DNA from: G963677085 sp963677085
GTDB lineage: Bacteria > Planctomycetota > Planctomycetia > Pirellulales > Thermoguttaceae
Length of the DNA: 64,000 nucleotides
NCBI GenBank assembly: GCA_963677085.2
Contig: CAXXFH010000004.1
Span: 1,426,001 to 1,490,000 of the forward strand
Reading direction: 5' to 3'
A program made the position numbers and the translations under genes. The notes under the pieces were generated by a model. It worked only from the letters and a program-made list of their open reading frames with translations, was not told the DNA's origin and did not search any database. This document shows, piece after piece, positions 26,403 to 34,473 of the stretch; the first letter of the stretch is position 1, and each line of letters starts with the position of its first letter.

Positions 26403-27320
26403 CTAGTCCATCGCGTCTTCGATCGTCCCCGGCGTGAAGTTGGCCATGTCGTCGAATTGAACGTCGTCGAAACCATTCGGGTTATTGGGGAAGTAATACT
26501 TCATCACCGAAGAATCCGCACTGGCACCGGAGACAGTGTAGAACTTCTCGTCGAATCCCGGAGACAAGATCTGGAATGTCTTGCTGTTTACCCAAACTGC
26601 ATCGGAATCGTTCGTATAGGCGTCGGTGGCCGTCATGTCGCCGCTCGCCATACTCCTCGAATCGCGGTACGGATGGACCCATACGTTGCCGGAATTCCAG
26701 CACTTGTTGCTGTACCCCCCATTCTCCGCGCGAAAATAAAAGATCGGTGGTCCAGTTCTGTCGCCTTCGCAATAGGGTGAATAATAGCGAGGGCGGTTCG
26801 AAGTCGCAGCAATTCGCGTCGTGTCAAAATCAAAAAACGGGTCCATGCGACTAGCGCTATCATCGAACGGATCTCGCGGATTAGCGCTGAATCCCGTAAA
26901 ACGCGCAATGGGAACGTTTCCCCCACCCGTCCACTCCGGTTTTCCACCCAACCAAAAAATCAAGGCGTTTGCAGAATCCATATTGGCAAGGTCAACGCCC
27001 CACTCATTGGAAACATGGGTACACAAATCAGTCCAGTTAGTCACCGAACACCGCGGAAACGCCTTTCGCAAGTGCCGCAAAACCGCATCCTGATTCGTAA
27101 AATCCGGCGGAAATTCCCCGAACTTCTCCTTATAGGCGTGCAGGGCCATTTCGAGTTGTTCGAGTTCGGCGTGGATGACGGTCACCTTCGCGCGGTACCG
27201 TGCTCGAGTGGCGGCGGCGGTGATCAGTCCGGCGAGGATGCCGATGATGACAATCACGGTCAGCATCTCGACCAGTGTAAAACTGTGTCGCGTGTAGCGG
27301 GGAGAGGAGAATACCGACAT
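26403..27320 (-). CDS. Type II secretion/pilin-like protein with prepilin cleavage motif
   Basis: ATG 27320 is preceded by AAAGGA. The leader MSVFSSPRYTRH is followed by the prepilin motif SFTLVEMLTVIVIIGILAGL and then, unlike DUF1559 proteins, by ITAAATRARYRAKVTVIHAE and LEQLEMALHAYKEKFGEFPP, which is typical of GspG-like pseudopilins. The remaining part (305 residues in total) is longer than GspG and full of Asp, Asn and aromatic residues; it resembles the exported pseudopilin-like proteins common in Planctomycetes. A role in type II secretion is not supported by neighbours. It lies between rfbA and rfbB, interrupting the sugar-nucleotide genes. Confidence 0.8.
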   Translation of the reverse strand: MSVFSSPRYTRHSFTLVEMLTVIVIIGILAGLITAAATRARYRAKVTVIHAELEQLEMALHAYKEKFGEFPPDFTNQDAVLRHLRKAFPRCSVTNWTDLCTHVSNEWGVDLANMDSANALIFWLGGKPEWTGGGNVPIARFTGFSANPRDPFDDSASRMDPFFDFDTTRIAATSNRPRYYSPYCEGDRTGPPIFYFRAENGGYSNKCWNSGNVWVHPYRDSRSMASGDMTATDAYTNDSDAVWVNSKTFQILSPGFDEKFYTVSGASADSSVMKYYFPNNPNGFDDVQFDDMANFTPGTIEDAMD

Positions 27321-27399
27321 CGTTTATCCTTTCGGCACGTTTGCCCTTTGCTTGCCCATCACTGCCCGTACGCGGACTCCTCGCAACCAGACGAATGGA

Positions 27400-27520
27400 T
27401 TAACCACGGAGGCGCGGAGGTTTCGGAAAAGGATGAATTCTAAAGGATGAAGGATGAATTCTGCCTTCATACTTCATCCTTTAGAATTCATCGTTGTGTC
27501 TCCGTGTCCTCCGTGGTTAA
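27400..27520 (+). repeat. Long palindromic intergenic repeat (TTAACCACGGAG type)
   Basis: The outer arms TTAACCACGGAG (27400-27411) and CTCCGTGGTTAA (27509-27520) are complementary. Inside, 27432-27452 (starting GATGAATTCTAAAGGATGAA) and 27472-27492 form a second, perfect 21-base inverted repeat. The whole sits between the pseudopilin and rfbB in an otherwise empty 329-base gap. It has the form of a dispersed palindromic element; a cruciform or RNA hairpin is likely. Confidence 0.8.
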
Positions 27521-27649
27521 TAACGCCTTTGCGAGGAAGTACCTATTCTGATTCTTCCCGAAATTGCCCGATATCGCAAGGGTTGTCCGCTAGCGGGGCC
27601 AGGAACTGCCGCGCCGTGTATTCACGGCAGCGGCTGGTCGGGCTGGCGG

Positions 27650-28705
27650 CTACCCTAAACCCAGCCGCTCGCGGCGGTAGGCGCCCGAATAAACACGACC
27701 CACCCAGCGGGGGTCGCCAAGATACCACTCGACCGTGCGATCGAGGGCTTCTTCGAACACGTGTTGCGGTTTCCAGCCCAACTCCTGGGCGATCTTTGTC
27801 GAGTCGATGGCGTAGCGGCGGTCGTGGCCCGGCCGGTCGGTGACAAACGTGATCAGCGACGAACAGGGGCGGTGCGGCAGCTCGGGCAACAATCGGTCGA
27901 CTGCCGCACAGATTGTTTCCACAATCTGAAGGTTCGTCCGCTCGCAACGGCCGCCGATGTTGTAGGTCTCGCCCGGTTGGCCCTCGGCCAGCACCACCCG
28001 AAGTGCCTCGCAGTGGTCCTCCACGTAGAGCCAGTCGCGGATGTTTTGCCCATCGCCGTAGACCGGCAGCGGCTTGCCCTCGGTAGCATTGAGGATCATC
28101 AGCGGGATGAGTTTCTCGGGAAACTGGTAAGGGCCGTAGTTGTTCGAGCAGTTGGTAATCACGGTCGGCAGTCCGTAGGTTCGCCAGTAGGCCCGCACGA
28201 GGTGATCGGCCGCGGCCTTCGAGGCCGAATAGGGCGAACTGGGGTCGTACCGGGTGGTTTCGCTGAAACTGCCGGTCGGGCCCAATGAACCGTAGACCTC
28301 GTCGGTCGAGACGTTCAAAAAACGAAACGCCTCGCGTTGGGCGGTGTCCAGGCGTTCGACATACGCCCGAGCGGCTTCGAGCAGTTGGAACGTGCCCTCG
28401 ACGTTGGTTTTCACGAACGCGGCCGGCCCGTCGATCGAACGGTCCACATGCGACTCGGCCGCGAAATGGACGACGGCCGAGGGCCGGTGCTTGTCCAGCA
28501 GCGCGTCGACGAGTGGGCGATCGAGGATATCGCCCTCGACGAACACGTGTTGCGGATCGTCGAGCACCGGGGCGAGCGAGTCGAGATTGCCGGCGTAGGT
28601 CAGTTTGTCGAGGTTGACCAACGGCCCTCGCCGCTCGGCAATCCACTGCCGCACGAAACAACTACCGATGAATCCGGCACCGCCGGTGACGAGGATGGAA
28701 GACAT
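27650..28705 (-). CDS. rfbB: dTDP-glucose 4,6-dehydratase
   Basis: This converts dTDP-glucose to dTDP-4-keto-6-deoxyglucose, using bound NAD. It is an extended short-chain dehydrogenase: TGGAGFIGS at residues 7-15, HFAAESHVDRS near 80-90, the dehydratase motif STDEVYG (Asp135 and Glu136 as the usual acid/base pair), and the catalytic YSASK (Tyr159, Lys163). NCSNNYGPYQFPEKLIPLMI and VYGDGQNIRDWLYVEDHCEA are family hallmarks. The 351 residues are normal. Together with RfbA it supplies activated 6-deoxysugars for the glycosyltransferases further upstream; the later RfbC and RfbD steps must be encoded elsewhere. Confidence 0.95.
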   Translation of the reverse strand: MSSILVTGGAGFIGSCFVRQWIAERRGPLVNLDKLTYAGNLDSLAPVLDDPQHVFVEGDILDRPLVDALLDKHRPSAVVHFAAESHVDRSIDGPAAFVKTNVEGTFQLLEAARAYVERLDTAQREAFRFLNVSTDEVYGSLGPTGSFSETTRYDPSSPYSASKAAADHLVRAYWRTYGLPTVITNCSNNYGPYQFPEKLIPLMILNATEGKPLPVYGDGQNIRDWLYVEDHCEALRVVLAEGQPGETYNIGGRCERTNLQIVETICAAVDRLLPELPHRPCSSLITFVTDRPGHDRRYAIDSTKIAQELGWKPQHVFEEALDRTVEWYLGDPRWVGRVYSGAYRRERLGLG

Positions 28706-28776
28706 TGAAAGGATTTATGATTGGGGATTTATGATTTGTCAGCCGCTCGCGGCTTCGCCGCCTCCGCTTTCCGCTT

Positions 28777-29886
28777 TCAGCTTTCCGCTCTGCAAAGGAT
28801 TTCCGCAATGCGTTCGCCGGCGCGGCCGTCCCACAGCTCAGGACATCGGCCCCGTTTATAGGTGCCGCCGAGCACGGCGTCGAGACCGTCGCGGAGCTTT
28901 TCCGGGTCGTTGCCCACCAGGGTGCTGGTTCCCTCGTCGACGGTTATGGGCCGTTCGGTGTTGAATCGGGCGGTTAGGCAGGGAATCCCCAGCGCGGTCG
29001 ACTCTTCTTGCAACCCACCCGAGTCGGTCACGATCACCCGGGCTTGCGAGGTGAGCGAAAGGAAGTCGAGATACCCGGCCGGCGGCAACTGGATCAGTCC
29101 CTCGGCGCCGTCGAGCAACCGGGCAAGGCCTAAGTCCTCCACCCGTTTTTTCGTGCGGGGATGAATCGGGAAAACCAACGGCAACCGGCGCGACGTTTCG
29201 ACCAGTACTTCCAGCAGCGGGCGGAGCGTTTCGGGGCTGTCGACGTTCGAGGGTCGATGCAGCGTGACCACGCCATACTCGCCCGGCACAAGCCCATGGG
29301 CAGCCGGCGTGTTTCGCTCCTTGGCCTTCGGCAACAGCCAGCGGAGCGTGTCGATCATGATGTTGCCGACCAGATGAACCTGCGCGCCTGAGCGTCCTTC
29401 GTTGCGAAGATTCTCGATGCCCGCCGGTTCGGAGACCAGCAGCATATCGCAGATCGAGTCGGTCACGATGCGGTTGATTTCCTCGGGCATAGTGCGGTCG
29501 AAGCTTCGCAGCCCGGCCTCGACATGGGCCACGGGCACGCCCAGCTTCACTCCGGCCAGCGTGGCGGCCATCGTCGAGTTAACGTCGCCCACCACCACCA
29601 CGCGGTCGAACGGCTTGCCATTATTCAGCCCATCGAGCAACACGCCTTCGAAGCGTTCCAGCACCCGGGCGGTCTGCTCGCCGTGGCGCCCGGAACCCAC
29701 TTCGAGGCTGACATCGGGCCGCCGCATGCCGAGTTCTTCAAAGAACACATCGGAGAGGTTCTGGTCGTAGTGCTGCCCCGTATGAATCAGCACCGGCTGC
29801 ACGTGGTCGTACTGCTGAAGCGCCCGAAGCAACGGCGCCATCTTCATGAAATTAGGCCGAGCACCAACGACACACGCTAGAAACAT
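28777..29886 (-). CDS. wecB: UDP-N-acetylglucosamine 2-epimerase (non-hydrolysing)
   Basis: This interconverts UDP-GlcNAc and UDP-ManNAc. The ATG at 29886 gives MFLACVVGARPNFMKMAPLL, the usual beginning; a TTG three codons upstream (29895) is the alternative. Motifs include HTGQHYDQNLSDVFF, VGDVNSTMAATLAG, VAHVEAGLRSFDRTMPEEIN, GVVTLHRPSNVDSPE and VIVTDSGGLQEESTALGIPC, all typical of WecB. It has 369 residues. It lies between rfbB and a UDP-glucuronate 4-epimerase. The product could feed a ManNAc-containing polysaccharide or, after oxidation by the dehydrogenase at 12.7 kb, ManNAcA. Confidence 0.92.
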   Translation of the reverse strand: MFLACVVGARPNFMKMAPLLRALQQYDHVQPVLIHTGQHYDQNLSDVFFEELGMRRPDVSLEVGSGRHGEQTARVLERFEGVLLDGLNNGKPFDRVVVVGDVNSTMAATLAGVKLGVPVAHVEAGLRSFDRTMPEEINRIVTDSICDMLLVSEPAGIENLRNEGRSGAQVHLVGNIMIDTLRWLLPKAKERNTPAAHGLVPGEYGVVTLHRPSNVDSPETLRPLLEVLVETSRRLPLVFPIHPRTKKRVEDLGLARLLDGAEGLIQLPPAGYLDFLSLTSQARVIVTDSGGLQEESTALGIPCLTARFNTERPITVDEGTSTLVGNDPEKLRDGLDAVLGGTYKRGRCPELWDGRAGERIAEILCRAES

Positions 29887-29974
29887 CTTACGCAAAAGAC
29901 ACCTCGACAGAATTAGAGACTAGGGGTTGGGGGGCTAGGGACTAGCAAAACAAGCAGCTTGCGGCTTCGCGTTT

Positions 29975-31006
29975 TCAGCTTTCCGCTCTCAGCTTTCCGC
30001 TCTCGATTCTCCCCCGATACCACTCGACGAACCGCTTCACGCCTTCTTCAATTGGCGTGCTGGGGCGGAAACCTACGTCGCGTGAGAGGTCGTCCACATC
30101 GGCGTAGGTTTCCAGAACGTCGCCCGGCTGGAGGGGGCACATCTGTTTTTCGGCCACCTTGCCCACGCATTTCTCGATGATCTCGATCAAGTACATCAAC
30201 TCGATCGGCTGATTGTTGCCGATGTTGTAGACTTTGTACGGGGCGTTGCTGCTGCTCGGGTCGGGGCTCTCGGCAGACCACGCCTCGTCGGGCTGGGCCA
30301 CTCGATCGACAACCCGGACGACCCCTTCGGCGATGTCGTCGACATAGGTGAAGTCGCGCCGCATCTGGCCGTGGTTATAAACCTTGATCGGCCGGCCGGC
30401 GATGATGGCCTCGGTAAATTTATAGATCGCCATGTCCGGCCGGCCCCAGGGACCGTAGACCGTGAAGAAGCGCAAGCCGGTCGTCGGCAGCCGAAACAGG
30501 TGGCTGTACGTATGGGCCATCAACTCGTTGGCCTTTTTCGTGGCGGCATACAGACTGATCGGGTGATCCACCACATCGTGCACGGAAAACGGCGTCCGGC
30601 GGTTCGCCCCGTAAACCGAGCTCGACGAAGCATACACGAGGTGTTTCACCCCAAGATGCCGGCAGCCTTCCAATACGTTGAGAAACCCGACGAGATTGCT
30701 GTCGGCGTACACATGGGGGTTCTCCAACGAATAGCGCACTCCGGCTTGCGCGGCCAGGTGAACCACAAAGTCAAACCGCCCGCCAGCAAACAGGTTGACC
30801 GTGCGCGGGCGGTCGGCCAGATCGAGTTTCTCGAAGGCGAACCCGGGCTGCCCTTCGAGTTGCGCCAAACGATCTCGTTTGAGCTGGACATCGTAGTAGT
30901 CGTTGAGATTGTCGATCCCCACGACCGTATCGCCACGTGCCAGAAGCCGCTGACACACGTGCATCCCAATGAACCCGGCAGCCCCGGTAACGAGAATGTT
31001 AGCCAC
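29975..31006 (-). CDS. NAD-dependent epimerase, UDP-glucuronate 4-epimerase type
   Basis: It is an extended short-chain dehydrogenase. With the GTG start at 31006 it begins MANILVTGAAGFIGMHVCQR, matching the family; longer readings from TTG 31045 overlap the upstream gene more. It has VVHLAAQAGVRYSLENPHVY, the conserved SSSVYGANRRTPF, catalytic Tyr153 and Lys157 (YAATKKANE), and RFFTVYGPWGRPDMA. These are characteristic of the UDP-GlcA to UDP-GalA 4-epimerases (LpsL/CapI type). It has 343 residues. It overlaps the heparinase-like gene by 8 bases, implying one operon. A uronic acid in the exported polymer is therefore likely, by inference. Confidence 0.88.
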   Translation of the reverse strand: MANILVTGAAGFIGMHVCQRLLARGDTVVGIDNLNDYYDVQLKRDRLAQLEGQPGFAFEKLDLADRPRTVNLFAGGRFDFVVHLAAQAGVRYSLENPHVYADSNLVGFLNVLEGCRHLGVKHLVYASSSSVYGANRRTPFSVHDVVDHPISLYAATKKANELMAHTYSHLFRLPTTGLRFFTVYGPWGRPDMAIYKFTEAIIAGRPIKVYNHGQMRRDFTYVDDIAEGVVRVVDRVAQPDEAWSAESPDPSSSNAPYKVYNIGNNQPIELMYLIEIIEKCVGKVAEKQMCPLQPGDVLETYADVDDLSRDVGFRPSTPIEEGVKRFVEWYRGRIESGKLRAES

Positions 31007-32981
31007 GATGTCTCTCGAGCAACGAAATTTCGGCCGGTTGCCCAAAGGGCCTCACCGACAATTGACCTTCAGCGTTCCATTCGAATTCCGTTGTCCGGCT
31101 ATCCGCCGACTGGTCGAACTGCCAGCCACACGACATGGGCAACGGCTCCCGCGCGGTCCACAACAGTACAGAGCATGCTAGCCGGCACCCCAGTCGCGGG
31201 CAATACCACCCGCTTTGCAGTGTCACTTCTCCCTTGGCAAGCGGCCAAAGATACCGCGTTTCGTCACCCAACCGCAGGCGCCAGCGATCGTCGCCGTTCG
31301 GCTCAACGACCACCTCGGGATGAAAATGTAGCCGGTTCGTCAGCCGGTGAGTCCCCTGCCCTTCGGCCCAATCGACAACGAGCCAGGACCCGCCCGAGCG
31401 GCAACCGATCCACCGCCCCACGCGCGGCACCCCCAGACGCCGGTAGGCATTGTGTGTCGCCCAAACCCAATGAACACCGTCGGTTTCGCCCGAGACGAGT
31501 TCGCTCGGCCAGCCGCGATATCCCATGCGAAATCGCGAGTAAACGTCGCATTGGTCCGCGTCGTCGATTGTCAACACGTTGTGCGCCGCGCTGCCACGGC
31601 AGTACCGACGCATCTCGTCGTCCTGGTAGTTGAATACCCCGCCGTCGACAATCCAGCGCCGCCCGGCCACCGAGACCTCGAAGTTCAAGAGGTCGGCATG
31701 GGCATGGGCCGGCAAATGGTCCGGGCCTACCCGTCCTGCGTCGAAGAGCAACACGTCGTGATTCTCGCGAACCGTCCAGTAGCTGCCCGTTGTACGAACC
31801 GCCAACGACAGGTCGCCCGTTTCGTTTGTGGGCGACAACCAATCCGCCTTCCACGACGCAGCAACCGCCTCGGCATCGGATGCTCTGGTCAGAAGCTGTC
31901 GAGCAGGAGCAACTTCGCCGAAGCAGGTATCGCTCAACAGAGGAATTTCGCCGTCGGGATGAAGAATCGTCACCAGAAAGTCGGCCATCCGCCGGGCCAC
32001 GGCATCGCACTTTTCGGCCAACGACGGTCTTATCCGACGACAGACATCCCGAACATCGAGCACCGCCTCCAACATAATGCAGTGGTACATGGGCGACCGC
32101 TCGAAGTGTTCGCCATGCGGAAGAATTTGGCTGTTTACCTCATGATCCAACAAACGCTCGACACGTTCGAGCCGACCATCGGACTCGGTGCCCGAGAACC
32201 ACGCATCGACAAGGGCCAACGCCCGAAGGTTTTCGAGCAGATGATTTCCGCCGACGTCGCGTTCGAGGTGACGTTCCAAAAAGCGTGCCTGGGTGACGAT
32301 GCTTCGCAACACGGTCTCGCGCATCGCCTCGGGCGGTTCGGCGGCTTCCCAGAGCGACAGCCAAACCGGCAACCGCCGCGAGATGCAGTACGGATGCCAA
32401 GCATCGCGAATCGACCGCGGGTCGCTCAGCCGGTTTCGCTCGATCCAATCGGCAACCGTGCGCCACGCGTGGTCGACAAACCCACGCGAGGCAGATTGCT
32501 CAGCCGCCGCCAGATCGAGCAGGAATTCGTGATAATGGAGGTGAAAACACCACAGTCGCGGTGCCTCGGGCCAAGTTTGCATGTGCCAATCGAGCGAGTA
32601 ACCTGCCCCACCCACTTCACGATCGAAGTGATTCGACTCCCCACCATGGTCCAACACACCACCGCACCCCGACTCACCGGTGTTGCCCCAATCGTGAGCA
32701 ATACCGATGAACTCTAAACGACCGGCGCGTATATTCTCGGCCCGAGCGACCGGATCCTCGCCCGCCCGCGCGGCAAGCTTCCAACCCAGCAATTGCCAAA
32801 AGTCAGGGTTTTCACGCCTCGCTGGAATCGGTCCAAAAGCGGTTTCGTAGCGGCGTCCACCAGTTAACCGCAACCAGCGCCGCCGTGCGATCGCCACCAT
32901 CCGCCCGACCAACTGCGAGGGCCGATGGTATCGCAAGACATACCAGAGACGGGCAAAGCGGCTTTGGTGAAATCGGGACAC
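30999..32981 (-). CDS. Heparinase II/III-like (alginate lyase-like) protein
   Basis: The 660-residue protein begins at GTG 32981 and has two parts. The N-terminal half is an (alpha/alpha) toroid of the alginate lyase/heparinase type (LWCFHLHYHEFLLDLAAAEQ, HPYCISRRLPVWLSLWEAAE, GGNHLLENLRALALVDAWFS). The C-terminal half is the heparinase II/III-like beta-sandwich (HLPAHAHADLLNFEVSVAGR, WIVDGGVFNYQDDEMRRYCR, GSAAHNVLTIDDADQCDVYS, RLHFHPEVVVEP). His in NHLLEN and in HAHADLL fits the catalytic set. No signal peptide is evident. It lies inside a biosynthesis operon together with glycosyltransferases, so it probably trims or edits the polymer made by this locus. Confidence 0.85.
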   Translation of the reverse strand: MSRFHQSRFARLWYVLRYHRPSQLVGRMVAIARRRWLRLTGGRRYETAFGPIPARRENPDFWQLLGWKLAARAGEDPVARAENIRAGRLEFIGIAHDWGNTGESGCGGVLDHGGESNHFDREVGGAGYSLDWHMQTWPEAPRLWCFHLHYHEFLLDLAAAEQSASRGFVDHAWRTVADWIERNRLSDPRSIRDAWHPYCISRRLPVWLSLWEAAEPPEAMRETVLRSIVTQARFLERHLERDVGGNHLLENLRALALVDAWFSGTESDGRLERVERLLDHEVNSQILPHGEHFERSPMYHCIMLEAVLDVRDVCRRIRPSLAEKCDAVARRMADFLVTILHPDGEIPLLSDTCFGEVAPARQLLTRASDAEAVAASWKADWLSPTNETGDLSLAVRTTGSYWTVRENHDVLLFDAGRVGPDHLPAHAHADLLNFEVSVAGRRWIVDGGVFNYQDDEMRRYCRGSAAHNVLTIDDADQCDVYSRFRMGYRGWPSELVSGETDGVHWVWATHNAYRRLGVPRVGRWIGCRSGGSWLVVDWAEGQGTHRLTNRLHFHPEVVVEPNGDDRWRLRLGDETRYLWPLAKGEVTLQSGWYCPRLGCRLACSVLLWTAREPLPMSCGWQFDQSADSRTTEFEWNAEGQLSVRPFGQPAEISLLERHRG

Positions 32982-32995
32982 GTTCGTGAATGCGC

Positions 32996-34342
32996 CTAAC
33001 TCTGCCGCTCGTCAGCCGTCATGGCAGTCGACCGCTTGGAAACCTCGCCAGCAGTTGGCTGCTCGACGGGGGCAGATACGATTTCCGTCGGAACTTCTTC
33101 CGCCAGAGCAATGCGGGCAACCTCGTGCAGCAGCCGCAGAAAACGCCCGGCCAACACGTCACGGTCGTAATGCTCGGCAACATACTTCCGAGCAGAATCC
33201 CCCCAATCGGTCGCGGCCGCTGGATCGTCGGCCAATCGCTCGACAGCCTGGACTAGCGACTCAGGCGAGTCGGGTTCCATCTCCACGCCAGCACCCGCGT
33301 CGATCACCATGTCGCCCGCCTCGCCCGGCACCCCCATAATGATCGGCCGCTGCATGGCCATTGTCTCGAAGATCTTTGAGGGCAGCACGGTGCCGAACAA
33401 CTCGCATTTTTTCAGGTGGACCAAGCAAGCGTCGCTACTGGCTAGGATTGCCGGCATCTGTTCCTTGGGCAACCGGCCCGTGAAAACGACCATGCCGTCG
33501 AGGCCGGCCTCTAAGGCGGCCTGCTGGAGACGGGCACGCGATGCGCCATCGCCAATCAACGCGAAACAGATGTCCTTGCGCCCCTGCTCCTGCAGGATTT
33601 TGGCGGCTTCAAGTACTACCTCCAGACCATGGGCCATCCCGATCGTTCCGATGTAGGAACACACGAATTTGTTGTGAAGGCCCCATTGCGCGATGAACTC
33701 GGGATCCGGCTGCCGTGGCTGAAATGTTTTGAGATCCACACCATTGGTAATCACGGCAATACGACCACCCACGTCGACCTTCTGGAGGATCTTGTCACGG
33801 TAGCCGTTGCCGACAGCCACGATGTGGTCGGCCGCCCGATACATCCACCGCTCCATTTTTTCAAGCAGTCGCAGCGCCATTCCCCGACGCATGGCTCCGA
33901 CCACCTCGATCGACTCGGGCCAGATGTCGCGGATCTCGAGTACGAAGGGTGCCCGTTTCAGGCGCGAGGCGATCACCCCGGCCCAACCGCAGAAGAATTG
34001 CGGCGACGTGGCCACCACCACGTCGGGACGCGGCAGCCGCAACGAGGCCAACACGGCCAAAACCATGTAGCTGAGAAAATTGGCGATCCGCCGCACCGTA
34101 CCAGCGTTGGGAGCCACATAAGTCCAGACACGCACCACTCGGACACCGTCAACCATTTCGACCTGGCGGCGCAGCCGATTTTTATACCCGGGATACACCA
34201 CCCCATCCGGGCAATTCGGCGCGCAGGTCACCACCGTCACATCGTGCCCCGCTTGGGCCCAACGCACGCAATGCTCGTAGGTGCGTGTAGCCGGTGCATT
34301 GACTTCCGGCGGGAAATAATGGCTGAAGAAGAGTATCCGCAT
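32996..34342 (-). CDS. Glycosyltransferase family 4 (WbuB-like)
   Basis: ATG 34342 with GAGGAT upstream gives MRILFFSHYFPPEVNAPATR, the classic start of WbuB-type GT4 enzymes. The N-terminal Rossmann domain has VVVATSPQFFCGWAGVIASR and PFVLEIRDIWPESIEVVGAM. The C-terminal donor-binding domain has ITNGVDLKTF, FVCSYIGTIGMAHGLEVVLE, ALIGDGASRARLQQAALEAG and LPSKIFETMAMQRPIIMGVP. It has 448 residues. It transfers a sugar from a nucleotide donor onto a lipid-linked acceptor; the donor is not predictable. It precedes the heparinase-like gene by 14 bases. Confidence 0.9.
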   Translation of the reverse strand: MRILFFSHYFPPEVNAPATRTYEHCVRWAQAGHDVTVVTCAPNCPDGVVYPGYKNRLRRQVEMVDGVRVVRVWTYVAPNAGTVRRIANFLSYMVLAVLASLRLPRPDVVVATSPQFFCGWAGVIASRLKRAPFVLEIRDIWPESIEVVGAMRRGMALRLLEKMERWMYRAADHIVAVGNGYRDKILQKVDVGGRIAVITNGVDLKTFQPRQPDPEFIAQWGLHNKFVCSYIGTIGMAHGLEVVLEAAKILQEQGRKDICFALIGDGASRARLQQAALEAGLDGMVVFTGRLPKEQMPAILASSDACLVHLKKCELFGTVLPSKIFETMAMQRPIIMGVPGEAGDMVIDAGAGVEMEPDSPESLVQAVERLADDPAAATDWGDSARKYVAEHYDRDVLAGRFLRLLHEVARIALAEEVPTEIVSAPVEQPTAGEVSKRSTAMTADERQS

Positions 34343-34473
34343 GCAGCTATCCTCGAGCAATTCGACCACCTGTCATTATACCCTAGGGCTCGAAACCACA
34401 ACAGCGCATGCCACGGCAGCCAAACGAAATGGCTTACCGGCCGTAGCGATTATGCTGGTTACGGCACACCGCT

